From Aestuariimicrobium sp. p3-SID1156 (GTDB lineage: Bacteria; Actinomycetota; Actinomycetes; Propionibacteriales; Propionibacteriaceae), in NCBI RefSeq assembly GCF_025144225.1, contig NZ_JALXXB010000001.1, positions 504,170-568,169 of the forward strand: a stretch of 64,000 bases of DNA. The letters are read 5' to 3'. Each line of letters opens with the position of its first letter. The stretch's first letter is position 1. The notes under the pieces are model-generated. The model had not been told where the DNA came from. It searched no databases and saw nothing but the letters and a program-made list of their open reading frames with translations. A program made the translations under genes and the position numbers. Positions 39,334 to 47,014 of this stretch are shown piece after piece.

Positions 39334-39717
39334 GTGCCGATCGGCAAGGTGCGTTTCTACGACGCTGACAAGGGATTTGGCTTCATCACCAAGGAGGGCG
39401 GTGGCGACGTCTACGTCCGTTCCACGGTGCTGCCCGCAGGGGTGACCGCCCTCAAGGCCGGCCAGAAGGTCGAGTTCGGCGTCATCGAGGGGCGCCGCGG
39501 GGAGCAGGCGCTCTCGGTGGAACTGTTGGAGGCCCCGCCCTCGCTGTCCAAGGCCTCCCGCCGCAAGCCCGAGCAGATGGCCGTGGTCGTGGAGGACCTG
39601 ATCAAGCTGCTCGATGGCATCGGCAATGGCTACCGCCACGGGCGCCACCCCGACTCGCGCCAGGCCCAGAAGGTCGCCTCGGTGTTGCGTGCCGTCGCCG
39701 ACGAGCTGGAACTCTGA
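39334..39717 (+). CDS. cold-shock domain protein with C-terminal extension
   Basis: 127 residues. The cold-shock domain occupies about 1-67 with RNP1 KGFGFI and a modified RNP2-like VYVRST. An extension of ~60 residues follows (VVVEDLIKLLDGIGNGYRHGRHP), as in actinobacterial CspB-like proteins paired with DUF3027. Nucleic-acid chaperone. Start GTG 39334 with GAGG upstream; TAGACT at 39292-39297 is a likely -10, giving a leader of about 35 nt. Its stop shares a base with the DUF3027 start. Confidence 0.9.
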   Translation: MPIGKVRFYDADKGFGFITKEGGGDVYVRSTVLPAGVTALKAGQKVEFGVIEGRRGEQALSVELLEAPPSLSKASRRKPEQMAVVVEDLIKLLDGIGNGYRHGRHPDSRQAQKVASVLRAVADELEL

Positions 39718-40499
39718 TGCCTACGAGAACCGGGGCGAGAGTGAAGCTGGACACCGTCACCGCTCAGGCCGTCGACCAGGCCCGCAGTGCCGCGGAGTCG
39801 TACGCCAAGGATTTCGGCGTCGGGGAGCACCTCGGCGTGGTCGCCGACGACGACCGCTGCGTCACCCATCTGTTCGCCTGTGAGCACCCCGGTTACCGGG
39901 GGTGGCGTTGGGCCGTGTCCATGGCCCGTGCCGTCCGTGGACGCGTCGCGACCGTCAACGAGGTCGAACTGCTCCCGGGCGAGGGTTCGTTGGTGGCACC
40001 GAGCTGGATTCCGTGGGAGAACCGCGTCCAGGCCGGTGACATCGCCCCCGGCATGCTGATGCCGACTGAGGACAATGACCCCCGCCTCGAACCCGGCTTC
40101 ACCGGCGGCGAGTTGGCCGCGGACGCCGAACCGGCCGAGTGGGCGATGACTCGCGCCGTCGTCTCGGAACTGGGGCTCGGCCGCGAACGCGTCCTCACCC
40201 GCTTCGGTCGCGACCTCGCCATCGAGCGCTGGCTCGAGGGGGAGGGCGGGCCCGACACCGCACTGGCCCACCAGGCCCCTGCGCCCTGCGCAACCTGTGG
40301 CTATTTCGCCCGCCTGCAGGGGAGCCTGGGCATGTCGTTCGGTGTCTGTACCAACGAGTTCAGCCCCTCCGACGGTCGTGCGGTGAGCCTCGACCACGGC
40401 TGTGGCGGTCACTCCGACGTCGCTGCCGAGGAGCGGGGCATCGAACTGCCCGAGCCCGTCTTCAACACCATCGAGACCGATCAGATCCTCTTCGACTGA
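39717..40499 (+). CDS. DUF3027 domain protein
   Basis: 260 residues, actinobacterial DUF3027. Characteristic segments are VTHLFACEHPGYRGWRW, VNEVELLPGEGSLVAPSWIPW and a C-terminal zinc-like pattern CATCGYF...GVCTNEFSPSDGR...DHGCGGHS. Function unknown; stable pairing with the cold-shock protein and the Cys-rich part suggest RNA- or ribosome-related work. ATG overlaps the previous stop (TGATG), so coupled. Confidence 0.88.
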   Translation: MPTRTGARVKLDTVTAQAVDQARSAAESYAKDFGVGEHLGVVADDDRCVTHLFACEHPGYRGWRWAVSMARAVRGRVATVNEVELLPGEGSLVAPSWIPWENRVQAGDIAPGMLMPTEDNDPRLEPGFTGGELAADAEPAEWAMTRAVVSELGLGRERVLTRFGRDLAIERWLEGEGGPDTALAHQAPAPCATCGYFARLQGSLGMSFGVCTNEFSPSDGRAVSLDHGCGGHSDVAAEERGIELPEPVFNTIETDQILFD

Positions 40500-40517
40500 T
40501 CCCTCTACGATGTCCGG

Positions 40518-42020
40518 GTGACGACGACAGCACTCGACAGGTTCTTTGACATCACCCAGCGCGGGTCCACCATGGGACGCGAGGTCCGTGGCGGCCTCGT
40601 CACCTTCTTCACGATGGCCTACATCATCGCGCTGAACCCCCTCATCATCGGGACCGCCGCCGACAAGAACGGCAACCTGGTCACCGGTAAGCCCAAGTTC
40701 TCCGACGCGGCGATGACCGTCCTCAACGACGGCAACGTCACCCAGTCCAAGCTGATGGTCGCAGCAGCCACCGCGTTGATCGCCGGCCTGATGACGATCC
40801 TGATGGGTGTGTGGGGACGCTTCCCGCTCGCGCTCGCCACCGGTCTTGGCCTCAACGCCCTGCTGGCCTTCGTGCTGGCCCCCCAGATGACTTGGCCGCA
40901 GGCGATGGGCCTGGTCGTGTGGGAGGGCATCCTGGTCACCCTGCTGGTCCTGACCGGTGTCCGCGAGGCCATCTTCAGGGCTGTGCCCGGTGCGCTCCGC
41001 TCGGCGATTTCGGTCGGCATCGGCCTGTTCGTCACCCTGGTGGGCATGGTCTCGGCTGGTGTGGTCCGGCAGGGCAGCGGCACCCCGCTGCAGCTGGGTA
41101 TCGGTGGCAGCCTGATGGGCTGGCCGCTGGCGGTCTGCATCCTGGCCTTCATCCTGCTGATCATCCTGTGGGCGCGGAAGGTGCCCGGCGCCATGTTGAT
41201 CTCGATGGTGGTGGCTTCCGTTGCAGCCGTCATCCTGGAGAACACGCTGCACATCGGCGTCCGCCTCGGCGACAAGAATCCCACCGGCTGGTCACCCAAT
41301 GGCCCGGCCCTGCCGAAGTGGTCCGACTTCGCCACCCCCGATCTGGGGCTGCTGGGCCGTATCGACCTGTTCGGGGCCTTCGCCCCCGATGGCGTCTTCC
41401 GGCCCGGCTACGTGCTGGGCCTGGTGCTGATCGTCTTCTCCCTGCTGCTGGCCGACTTCTTCGACACCATGGGCACGGTCGTGGCCGTGGGTGCCGAGGC
41501 CGACCTGCTCGATGAGGAGGGCAACCCGCCGCACCTGCGCGAGATCCTGCTGGTCGATTCCCTGGGAGCGGTCGCCGGCGGCCTGGGGTCGGTGTCCTCC
41601 AACACCTCCTACGTCGAGTCCACCGCTGGCGTCGCCGAGGGTGCCCGCACCGGTTTCGCCTCCGTGGTGACCGGACTGGCCTTCCTGGCCAGCATCATCC
41701 TGGCCCCGGTGGTGAGCATGGTGCCCGCCGAGGCCGCCGCCCCGGTGCTGGCCTTCGTCGGCTTCCTGATGATGTCCCAGGTCACCAACGTCGACTGGAG
41801 CGATGTCGAGGTCGGCGTCCCTGCCTTCCTCACCATCATCCTGATGCCCTTCGCCTACTCGATCACCACCGGTATCGGCGCCGGCTTCGTCATCTACGTG
41901 CTCATCAAGCTGCTGGTGGGCAAGGCGAAGCAGGTCCACCCACTGATGTGGGGCGTGGCAGCGGCCTTCCTGGTCTACTTCGCCCAGGGCGTCCTCATGG
42001 GGCTCATCGACAAGATCTGA
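40518..42020 (+). CDS. NCS2 family purine permease (AzgA-like)
   Basis: 500 residues, about 12-14 spans. AzgA-type features: start DITQRGSTMGREVRGGLVTFFTMAYIIALNP, GLGLNALLAF and SSNTSYVESTAGVAEGARTG. Predicted proton symporter for adenine, guanine or hypoxanthine. It carries an insert relative to short members around 225-275 (hydrophilic, VRLGDKNPTGW). GTG 40518 is 6 nt after TACGAT (40506-40511), predicted leaderless. Confidence 0.92.
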   Translation: MTTTALDRFFDITQRGSTMGREVRGGLVTFFTMAYIIALNPLIIGTAADKNGNLVTGKPKFSDAAMTVLNDGNVTQSKLMVAAATALIAGLMTILMGVWGRFPLALATGLGLNALLAFVLAPQMTWPQAMGLVVWEGILVTLLVLTGVREAIFRAVPGALRSAISVGIGLFVTLVGMVSAGVVRQGSGTPLQLGIGGSLMGWPLAVCILAFILLIILWARKVPGAMLISMVVASVAAVILENTLHIGVRLGDKNPTGWSPNGPALPKWSDFATPDLGLLGRIDLFGAFAPDGVFRPGYVLGLVLIVFSLLLADFFDTMGTVVAVGAEADLLDEEGNPPHLREILLVDSLGAVAGGLGSVSSNTSYVESTAGVAEGARTGFASVVTGLAFLASIILAPVVSMVPAEAAAPVLAFVGFLMMSQVTNVDWSDVEVGVPAFLTIILMPFAYSITTGIGAGFVIYVLIKLLVGKAKQVHPLMWGVAAAFLVYFAQGVLMGLIDKI

Positions 42021-43110
42021 GCGACTGGTTCGTCGCCTCGACCAGCTGGGGGACGTCGGCCTCGAAGTTGAACACCTCTTCGATGGCCCGGCGTCCCCTT
42101 TCGCCCATCTCGGCACGCAACTGGTCGTCGGCGAGCAGGGTGCGCAATGCCTCAGCCGGGGCGTCCACCGAGGTGGTGTCGACGAACAGGCCGGCCTGGT
42201 ACTCCTCCAGCAGCTCCTGGAAGTAGGGGAAGTCGGAGGCGACGAAGGGAATCCCGGCGGCCATGTACTCGAACAGCTTCGTGGGCAGGGACTCGCGGTA
42301 GTTGGGCAGCGGCTGCAGGAAGACGAAGCCGACCGCGCCAGAGGCCAGGATCTCCGGGATTCGGGTCGGGGGGACCGGCCCGATGTAGTCGATGCGCCCC
42401 TCGGCGGTGATGTCGGCGATCACCTTCTCGGCGAAGGCATCGGTTGGGCCGGCCAGCACCATGGAGGACTCGGGTACGGCGGCGATGGTGCCGAGCATTG
42501 AGTCCACCTGGCGGGTCTCGGTGATGCCGCCGATGTAGACCACACGACCCGGCACCTCGTCACGCTGCTTGACTTTCGGGAAGTCCTTGAGCCAGGGGTA
42601 GTTGCGCACGACATGGGCCTGCTGGCGACGGAACCTGCGCGCAATGACCGGGGTGGCGGCGACCACGGCGTCCGCGAACCGGTCCACGATCGCCATCAGT
42701 GCACGGGCATAGAGGCGGGCAAGGACGCGCGCCGGGCCGGACAGGTAGTCCTTGCCGTCGATCTGGCCGATCAGGTCCTCATGGGAGTCGTAGATGAACC
42801 CGGCCTTGTTCAACCGGCACCAGACCAGCGCCAGCGGGATCAGCTCGGGGTCGTGCACGTGCACTGACTTCGGACGCACGGAGTTCAGCGCCCGCCAGGC
42901 ATTCCACCCGCCACCGACCAGGCGCTGCAGGCGCCCGCGGGTCTCGGGGAGCTCGTGCTGGTGCACCCCGTTGACGTCCTCGGAACCGGCGCCCCGGGCG
43001 ATGAGGGTGATGTCGAAACCGCTCGCAGCCAGGGCAGTGCACTCCTTGTTGAAGATGCGGTTGTCGCGCGGCTTGTGCACCGTGGTCAGGTGGGCGATCT
43101 TCGGGCTCAT
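42004..43110 (-). CDS. family 4 glycosyltransferase
   Basis: 368 residues, GT-B fold. N-terminal domain begins KIAHLTTVHKPRDNRIFNKE, as in transferases acting on cell-surface polysaccharide. The C-terminal domain has the nucleotide-sugar site region SLPTKLFEYMAAGIPFVASDFP with catalytic-type glutamate. Third gene of a three-gene operon; ATG 43110 overlaps the polymerase stop (ATGA). Sugar specificity unknown. The last bases overlap the NCS2 gene end. Confidence 0.87.
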   Translation of the reverse strand: MSPKIAHLTTVHKPRDNRIFNKECTALAASGFDITLIARGAGSEDVNGVHQHELPETRGRLQRLVGGGWNAWRALNSVRPKSVHVHDPELIPLALVWCRLNKAGFIYDSHEDLIGQIDGKDYLSGPARVLARLYARALMAIVDRFADAVVAATPVIARRFRRQQAHVVRNYPWLKDFPKVKQRDEVPGRVVYIGGITETRQVDSMLGTIAAVPESSMVLAGPTDAFAEKVIADITAEGRIDYIGPVPPTRIPEILASGAVGFVFLQPLPNYRESLPTKLFEYMAAGIPFVASDFPYFQELLEEYQAGLFVDTTSVDAPAEALRTLLADDQLRAEMGERGRRAIEEVFNFEADVPQLVEATNQSLRSCR

Positions 43111-44324
43111 CGGAAGGCCTCCAGGAGTTGTCGGGGCTTGGTGGGTCGAGGGCTTCGGCTGGTGACCATGATCGTCTGGAAGAGCAGCGCGATGCCGATC
43201 ATCTGAGCGGGCGCCACCGAGGACTTCAACCAGGTGGAGTTCGCGAAGCTGAGCAGCGGCACGGTCAGCACCATCAGCAGCAGGCCCTGTCTCATCGCGG
43301 TCTCGGCGCGGTCGGGCCACTGCCGCCAGATGCTGGGTGCCATCCGCACCACCACCGCGAGCCAGAGCCCGAAGACGAGCAGGGAGACGAACAGGCCGTA
43401 CTGGCTGAGGATCTCCAATACTCCCGAGTGGGGGTTGACGGCACCGAAGGTGAACATCGGCCCCTCGTTGTGCTGCATCTTCTCGGTGAAGCCGGCCGGG
43501 CCGACGCCCAGCCCGAAGGAGCGCCAGAAGAAGTAGAAGGCGTCCTGGTACAGGCGTCCACGAACCAGGTCACCGTGGGAGGTGGGGCCCGACGGCTGGA
43601 TCGCCAACCAGCCGACCAGGGCCAGGGCGCCGGCGCTGCCCAGGGCGAGGAGCAGTCGTGAGCGGGTCACCATCATCACCCAGGCCGCCAGCACCAAGGC
43701 CATGAAGGCGACGTTGAGGCGCGAGTTCGAGGGCCAGGCAAGCACGGGGGAGGCCAGCAGCAGGGCGGTGAGCAGCCAGCGTTTCCACCCCTGCTCGAGG
43801 AACCAGCCGATCGCCATCATCGAGACTGCCACGACCAGGAACCAGGCGAAGAGGTTGGGCTGGCCCATGTAGCTGGCGATGTCGGTGGCGCGGTTGCGGA
43901 TGTCAGGGGTGGCGTCCAGACGGTAGTTCGGCAGGTGCTTGCCGGTCGCGATCTCCCCGACGGCGGGGATCGCCACCGCGAACCAGGCCAGGACCCACCC
44001 CCAGATGAAGGTGCGCAACAGCGAGCGGTCACGCACCAGCAGCATCACTGCGATCATCGCGAACATCATCAGGGCAACGCCGAGCAGCTCCTTGACGCCC
44101 TCGGGGGAGCGGACCAGGGCCATTCCCCAACCCAACCAGATGGCCGCGATGAGCCCCAGCCAGACGGCGGCGCGGGGCAGCGTCCGGGGGAGGCTGACGA
44201 GCGCCACGGCCACCAGGCCCGCCGAGACCAGACGCACCACCGACAGCCCCGCGATCGATCCCAGCGGACCAAGGCTGGTTGCGAAGGGGAGCACGAGGAG
44301 CAGCAGGTGCGCCAGACGCCTCAT
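43107..44324 (-). CDS. O-antigen ligase/polymerase family membrane protein (Wzy-like)
   Basis: 405 residues with about 11 spans and a large periplasmic-type loop bearing the family motif around GLGVGPAGF...VNPHSGVLEILSQYG (about 285-320). Such proteins polymerise or ligate lipid-linked repeat units outside the membrane; in a Gram-positive without lipopolysaccharide a polymerase role is likelier. Overlaps the genes on both sides by four bases. Confidence 0.86.
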   Translation of the reverse strand: MRRLAHLLLLVLPFATSLGPLGSIAGLSVVRLVSAGLVAVALVSLPRTLPRAAVWLGLIAAIWLGWGMALVRSPEGVKELLGVALMMFAMIAVMLLVRDRSLLRTFIWGWVLAWFAVAIPAVGEIATGKHLPNYRLDATPDIRNRATDIASYMGQPNLFAWFLVVAVSMMAIGWFLEQGWKRWLLTALLLASPVLAWPSNSRLNVAFMALVLAAWVMMVTRSRLLLALGSAGALALVGWLAIQPSGPTSHGDLVRGRLYQDAFYFFWRSFGLGVGPAGFTEKMQHNEGPMFTFGAVNPHSGVLEILSQYGLFVSLLVFGLWLAVVVRMAPSIWRQWPDRAETAMRQGLLLMVLTVPLLSFANSTWLKSSVAPAQMIGIALLFQTIMVTSRSPRPTKPRQLLEAFR

Positions 44325-45541
44325 GCGATCGAACCCAGCACGTCGTCGACGAAGGTGCGGTAATTGCGTTGCGCATCGAAGCGCTCCCGGACGAGCTCAT
44401 TGGCGGCCTGGCGCACCTGGGGGTCGCGGGCCGGGTCGACCTGTCGGTCCAGGGCATCGGCGAGGTGGGCAGGGGTGAGGTCGACGGGCAGCAGGAAGCC
44501 CGATCCGGGGACGATGGCCTCGCGAGTGGCGCCGACGTCGGTGGCCAGGCAGGGCAGCCCGCGCACGGCGGCCTCCATGATCGAAACCGGCACGCCCTCG
44601 TTGTCACTGGTGTTCAGCATCAGGTCGAAAGGTTGCGTGGAGAGTGTCTCCAGCAGTTCGGCATGCGGCACCATGCCGCGGAACTCGACCTTCACAGTGC
44701 TGGGCATGACCTCGGCGATGACGGTCTCGACCTGGGCACGCAGCGGCCCGTCGCCAAGATGGGTCCAGTCCACCTGCTGCTCGGGGTGGCGTCGGGCGTA
44801 CTCGGCGATGCCTCGCGCGGCCAGGTCGACCCGCTTCTTCGGCACCAGGGTGCTGATGGTGACCAGGCGCAGGGTCTGGGAGGGGGCCCAGGGGTCTGTG
44901 TCCCGCGGCGGCATGTCGACCCCGAGGCGGGCCAGCGAGAGCTGGTCGTCGCGGAATCCGTAGCGTTCGCGCAGGTAGTCCATGCCCCCCTCGGAGATGC
45001 TGAAGAGGGTGTCCAGACCCGAGAGCCCGGTGCGCACCAGGGGGTTGTAGGAGGCGGGTCGACCCTCTTCGTAGAGGTCGGCGGCGTGGGCGCGGCTGAC
45101 CACCGGGGCGACGCCCGCCATCACGGCGCCCACCGTCATGGGCTTGAGCCAGTAGGTGTAGACGACGTCCACCGGGCCAAGAGCGGCCACGGCATCGCGG
45201 GTCATCAGCGCCTGCACCATGGCTTTGAAGGCCATGGTGGCCCTGGCGGGGGTGAGCTTGCCACGGCGGCGGAGGTCGGCCAGCTCTCGGACGAGGAGGG
45301 GATGGGCGGCGGCGCGAACGCTGGCGAGGGCCTTGGCGGAGCGCGAGCTCCAGGCGTCCGCGAGCCGGAAGTCAACCGAGAAGTTCTCGGGGATGGGGCG
45401 CTGCGGGCCGGAGGGGCCGTACTCGACCGGCAGCAGGGTCACGTCGGCGGCGTCCCAGAAAGCGGTCTCGGGGCCGATGAACTGCTCACCGCTGCCGCCG
45501 GGGAAGGTCGAGGTGATCCACACCACACGCGGTCGCTGCAC
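44321..45541 (-). CDS. family 4 glycosyltransferase, first gene of the polysaccharide operon
   Basis: 406 residues, GT-B fold. N-terminal VVWITSTFPGGSGEQFIGPE; C-terminal donor-site segment LNTSDNEGVPVSIMEAAVRGLPCLATDVGATREAI with the conserved EGxP...E. Start GTG 45541 is 6 nt after TAGACT (45553-45548), predicted leaderless. Heads the operon with the Wzy-like protein and a second transferase, divergent from the Wzz-like gene. Confidence 0.9.
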   Translation of the reverse strand: MQRPRVVWITSTFPGGSGEQFIGPETAFWDAADVTLLPVEYGPSGPQRPIPENFSVDFRLADAWSSRSAKALASVRAAAHPLLVRELADLRRRGKLTPARATMAFKAMVQALMTRDAVAALGPVDVVYTYWLKPMTVGAVMAGVAPVVSRAHAADLYEEGRPASYNPLVRTGLSGLDTLFSISEGGMDYLRERYGFRDDQLSLARLGVDMPPRDTDPWAPSQTLRLVTISTLVPKKRVDLAARGIAEYARRHPEQQVDWTHLGDGPLRAQVETVIAEVMPSTVKVEFRGMVPHAELLETLSTQPFDLMLNTSDNEGVPVSIMEAAVRGLPCLATDVGATREAIVPGSGFLLPVDLTPAHLADALDRQVDPARDPQVRQAANELVRERFDAQRNYRTFVDDVLGSIA

Positions 45542-45559
45542 GCCGATAGTCTATCGCCC
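45542..45559. promoter_or_regulatory. bidirectional leaderless promoter with shared TAnnnTA -10 heptamer
   Basis: The heptamer TAGTCTA (45547-45553) reads TAGTCT on plus and TAGACT on minus. It lies 7 nt before ATG 45560 and 6 nt before GTG 45541. The entire intergenic space is 18 bp, so one -10 site must serve both polysaccharide operons and the two transcripts cannot carry leaders. Confidence 0.72.
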
Positions 45560-46789
45560 ATGAAACTGGACCAGATTCTTCGCGCCGTGCGTCGCTACTG
45601 GTGGCAGGGAGCGCTGCTCGGCGCCCTGCTCGGGGTCGCGGCGGCCGTACTGCTCAGCAGTGGGCCGACCTACAAGGCGACCAACACCATGGTGTACTCG
45701 GTGGCGGGGGTCGACAAGGTGGCCGATCCCGCCGAGGGGCGCATCTACGCGACCAGTCTGGCCGGTTCCTACTCAGCCCTGGTCACCACGCCGCTCATCA
45801 CGGTTCCGGTCTCGTCGGATCTCGGGGAAGGGGCCCCCAAGCCGGAAGACCTGGCGGCCAACCTCAGGGTCCTGATGCCCGACAAGAACCTCATCTCGAC
45901 CCTCACCTGGGTGGGGACCGATGAGCAGCAGGCCCGCCAGATCGTGGAGGCTGCTGGCACGCATCTCAACGCCTACGTCAACAAGACCTCCGACAAGTAC
46001 GACGGCAACCAGCGAGTCAAGATCGTCTCCCAGGACATCGTGGTGGCCCCCACCGGCCCGGGCAGTTCGCTGCTGGGTGACGTGCTCAAGGGGCTGGTCG
46101 TTGCCACCTTCGTTGCCCTGGCCTGGATCCTGGCCCGCGCCATCCTCGACCGCAAGGTTCGCAGCGCCGACGATGTTGCCGAGATCAGCGACAGTTCGGT
46201 CGTGGGCCGGGTTCGCGACGCCGGGGACGCCGAGGCCCTCGCGCTGGCCATGCCCTACCTGGATGATCGCGCCGCGCCAATGGTGCTGGTCACCTCCACC
46301 CATCGCCGGGAGAACCCGGCCACCACCGCCCTGGGACTGGCGAAGGGGCTGGAGTCACAGCACCCCGGCCGCGTCCTGCTGGTCGACGCCGACCTGCGCC
46401 AGGGCTCGCTCAGCCAGGACGCCCAGGGCGTCGGTCTGTCCGAGGTGCTGTCCCGGCAGGTCGCCTTTGCCGAGGCAGTGCGTCCCGCGACGAACGGAAT
46501 GCCTGCGCTGGTGCCGGCCGGCAAGCTCCCGCCGAACCCCGCAGAGCTCCTCGCCTCAGGACGCCTGCTCGAGGCATTGCGCGAGCACTCCGCGGATTTC
46601 GACGCGGTGGTGGTGAACTCCGCCCCCGTCGACGACGGCAGCGATGCGGCGATCCTGGCCGCGCAGACCGGTGGCGTCCTGATGGTCGTCGGCGAGGGCA
46701 GGGTCGACAAGGAGGACCTCAAGGACTCCCTGGACCTGCTCGGCGCCGTGCGGGCGCGAATCCTGGGGCTGGTGCTCAGCCGGCGCTGA
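45560..46789 (+). CDS. Wzz/BY-kinase-like chain-length protein with degenerate P-loop
   Basis: 409 residues. Membrane spans at 17-33 and 173-196 bracket an extracellular chain-length-determinant-like domain. The cytoplasmic half has the bacterial tyrosine kinase layout. Walker A' LLVDADLR (273-280) and the NPAELLASGRL hallmark (326-336) are present. The P-loop, normally GEGKST, reads RRENPATTA (249-257), and the Walker B aspartate is Asn (VVVNSAP). No C-terminal tyrosine cluster. So it probably cannot phosphorylate and acts as a structural co-polymerase. Leaderless start predicted. Confidence 0.82.
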   Translation: MKLDQILRAVRRYWWQGALLGALLGVAAAVLLSSGPTYKATNTMVYSVAGVDKVADPAEGRIYATSLAGSYSALVTTPLITVPVSSDLGEGAPKPEDLAANLRVLMPDKNLISTLTWVGTDEQQARQIVEAAGTHLNAYVNKTSDKYDGNQRVKIVSQDIVVAPTGPGSSLLGDVLKGLVVATFVALAWILARAILDRKVRSADDVAEISDSSVVGRVRDAGDAEALALAMPYLDDRAAPMVLVTSTHRRENPATTALGLAKGLESQHPGRVLLVDADLRQGSLSQDAQGVGLSEVLSRQVAFAEAVRPATNGMPALVPAGKLPPNPAELLASGRLLEALREHSADFDAVVVNSAPVDDGSDAAILAAQTGGVLMVVGEGRVDKEDLKDSLDLLGAVRARILGLVLSRR

Positions 46790-46968
46790 ACTCCGCCTCC
46801 ACCCGCACGGTCACCTCGACCGCTTCATCGTCATCGCCTGACCCATCGGGTTGACCCTCAGGCCGCTGTCAGCCACCGCCAGGAGGGCGATGAGAGTTCG
46901 ACGCCCTCGATTCTGGCCCAGGCCGTGGTCAGCGCCCCGGTGGATTCGGCCTGGACCCTGATCTGCAT
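46776..46968 (-). pseudogene. possible small gene split by a frameshift
   Basis: Reading back from ATG 46968, a frame of 36 codons (starting MQIRVQAESTG) stops at 46858. A second frame of similar GC-rich codon use continues to a stop at 46778-46776 (ending VTVRVEAEFSAG), just inside the Wzz-like gene end. GACAAT lies 6 nt before the ATG, near a -10. Together they look like one short protein with a frameshift near 46865, but either piece could be chance. This is the only candidate in the 225-base gap 46790-47014. Confidence 0.3.
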
Positions 46969-47014
46969 GTGGCCATTGTCACCTCCCACCTCGCAGGGCA
47001 CTAGTCTCGGAGGC

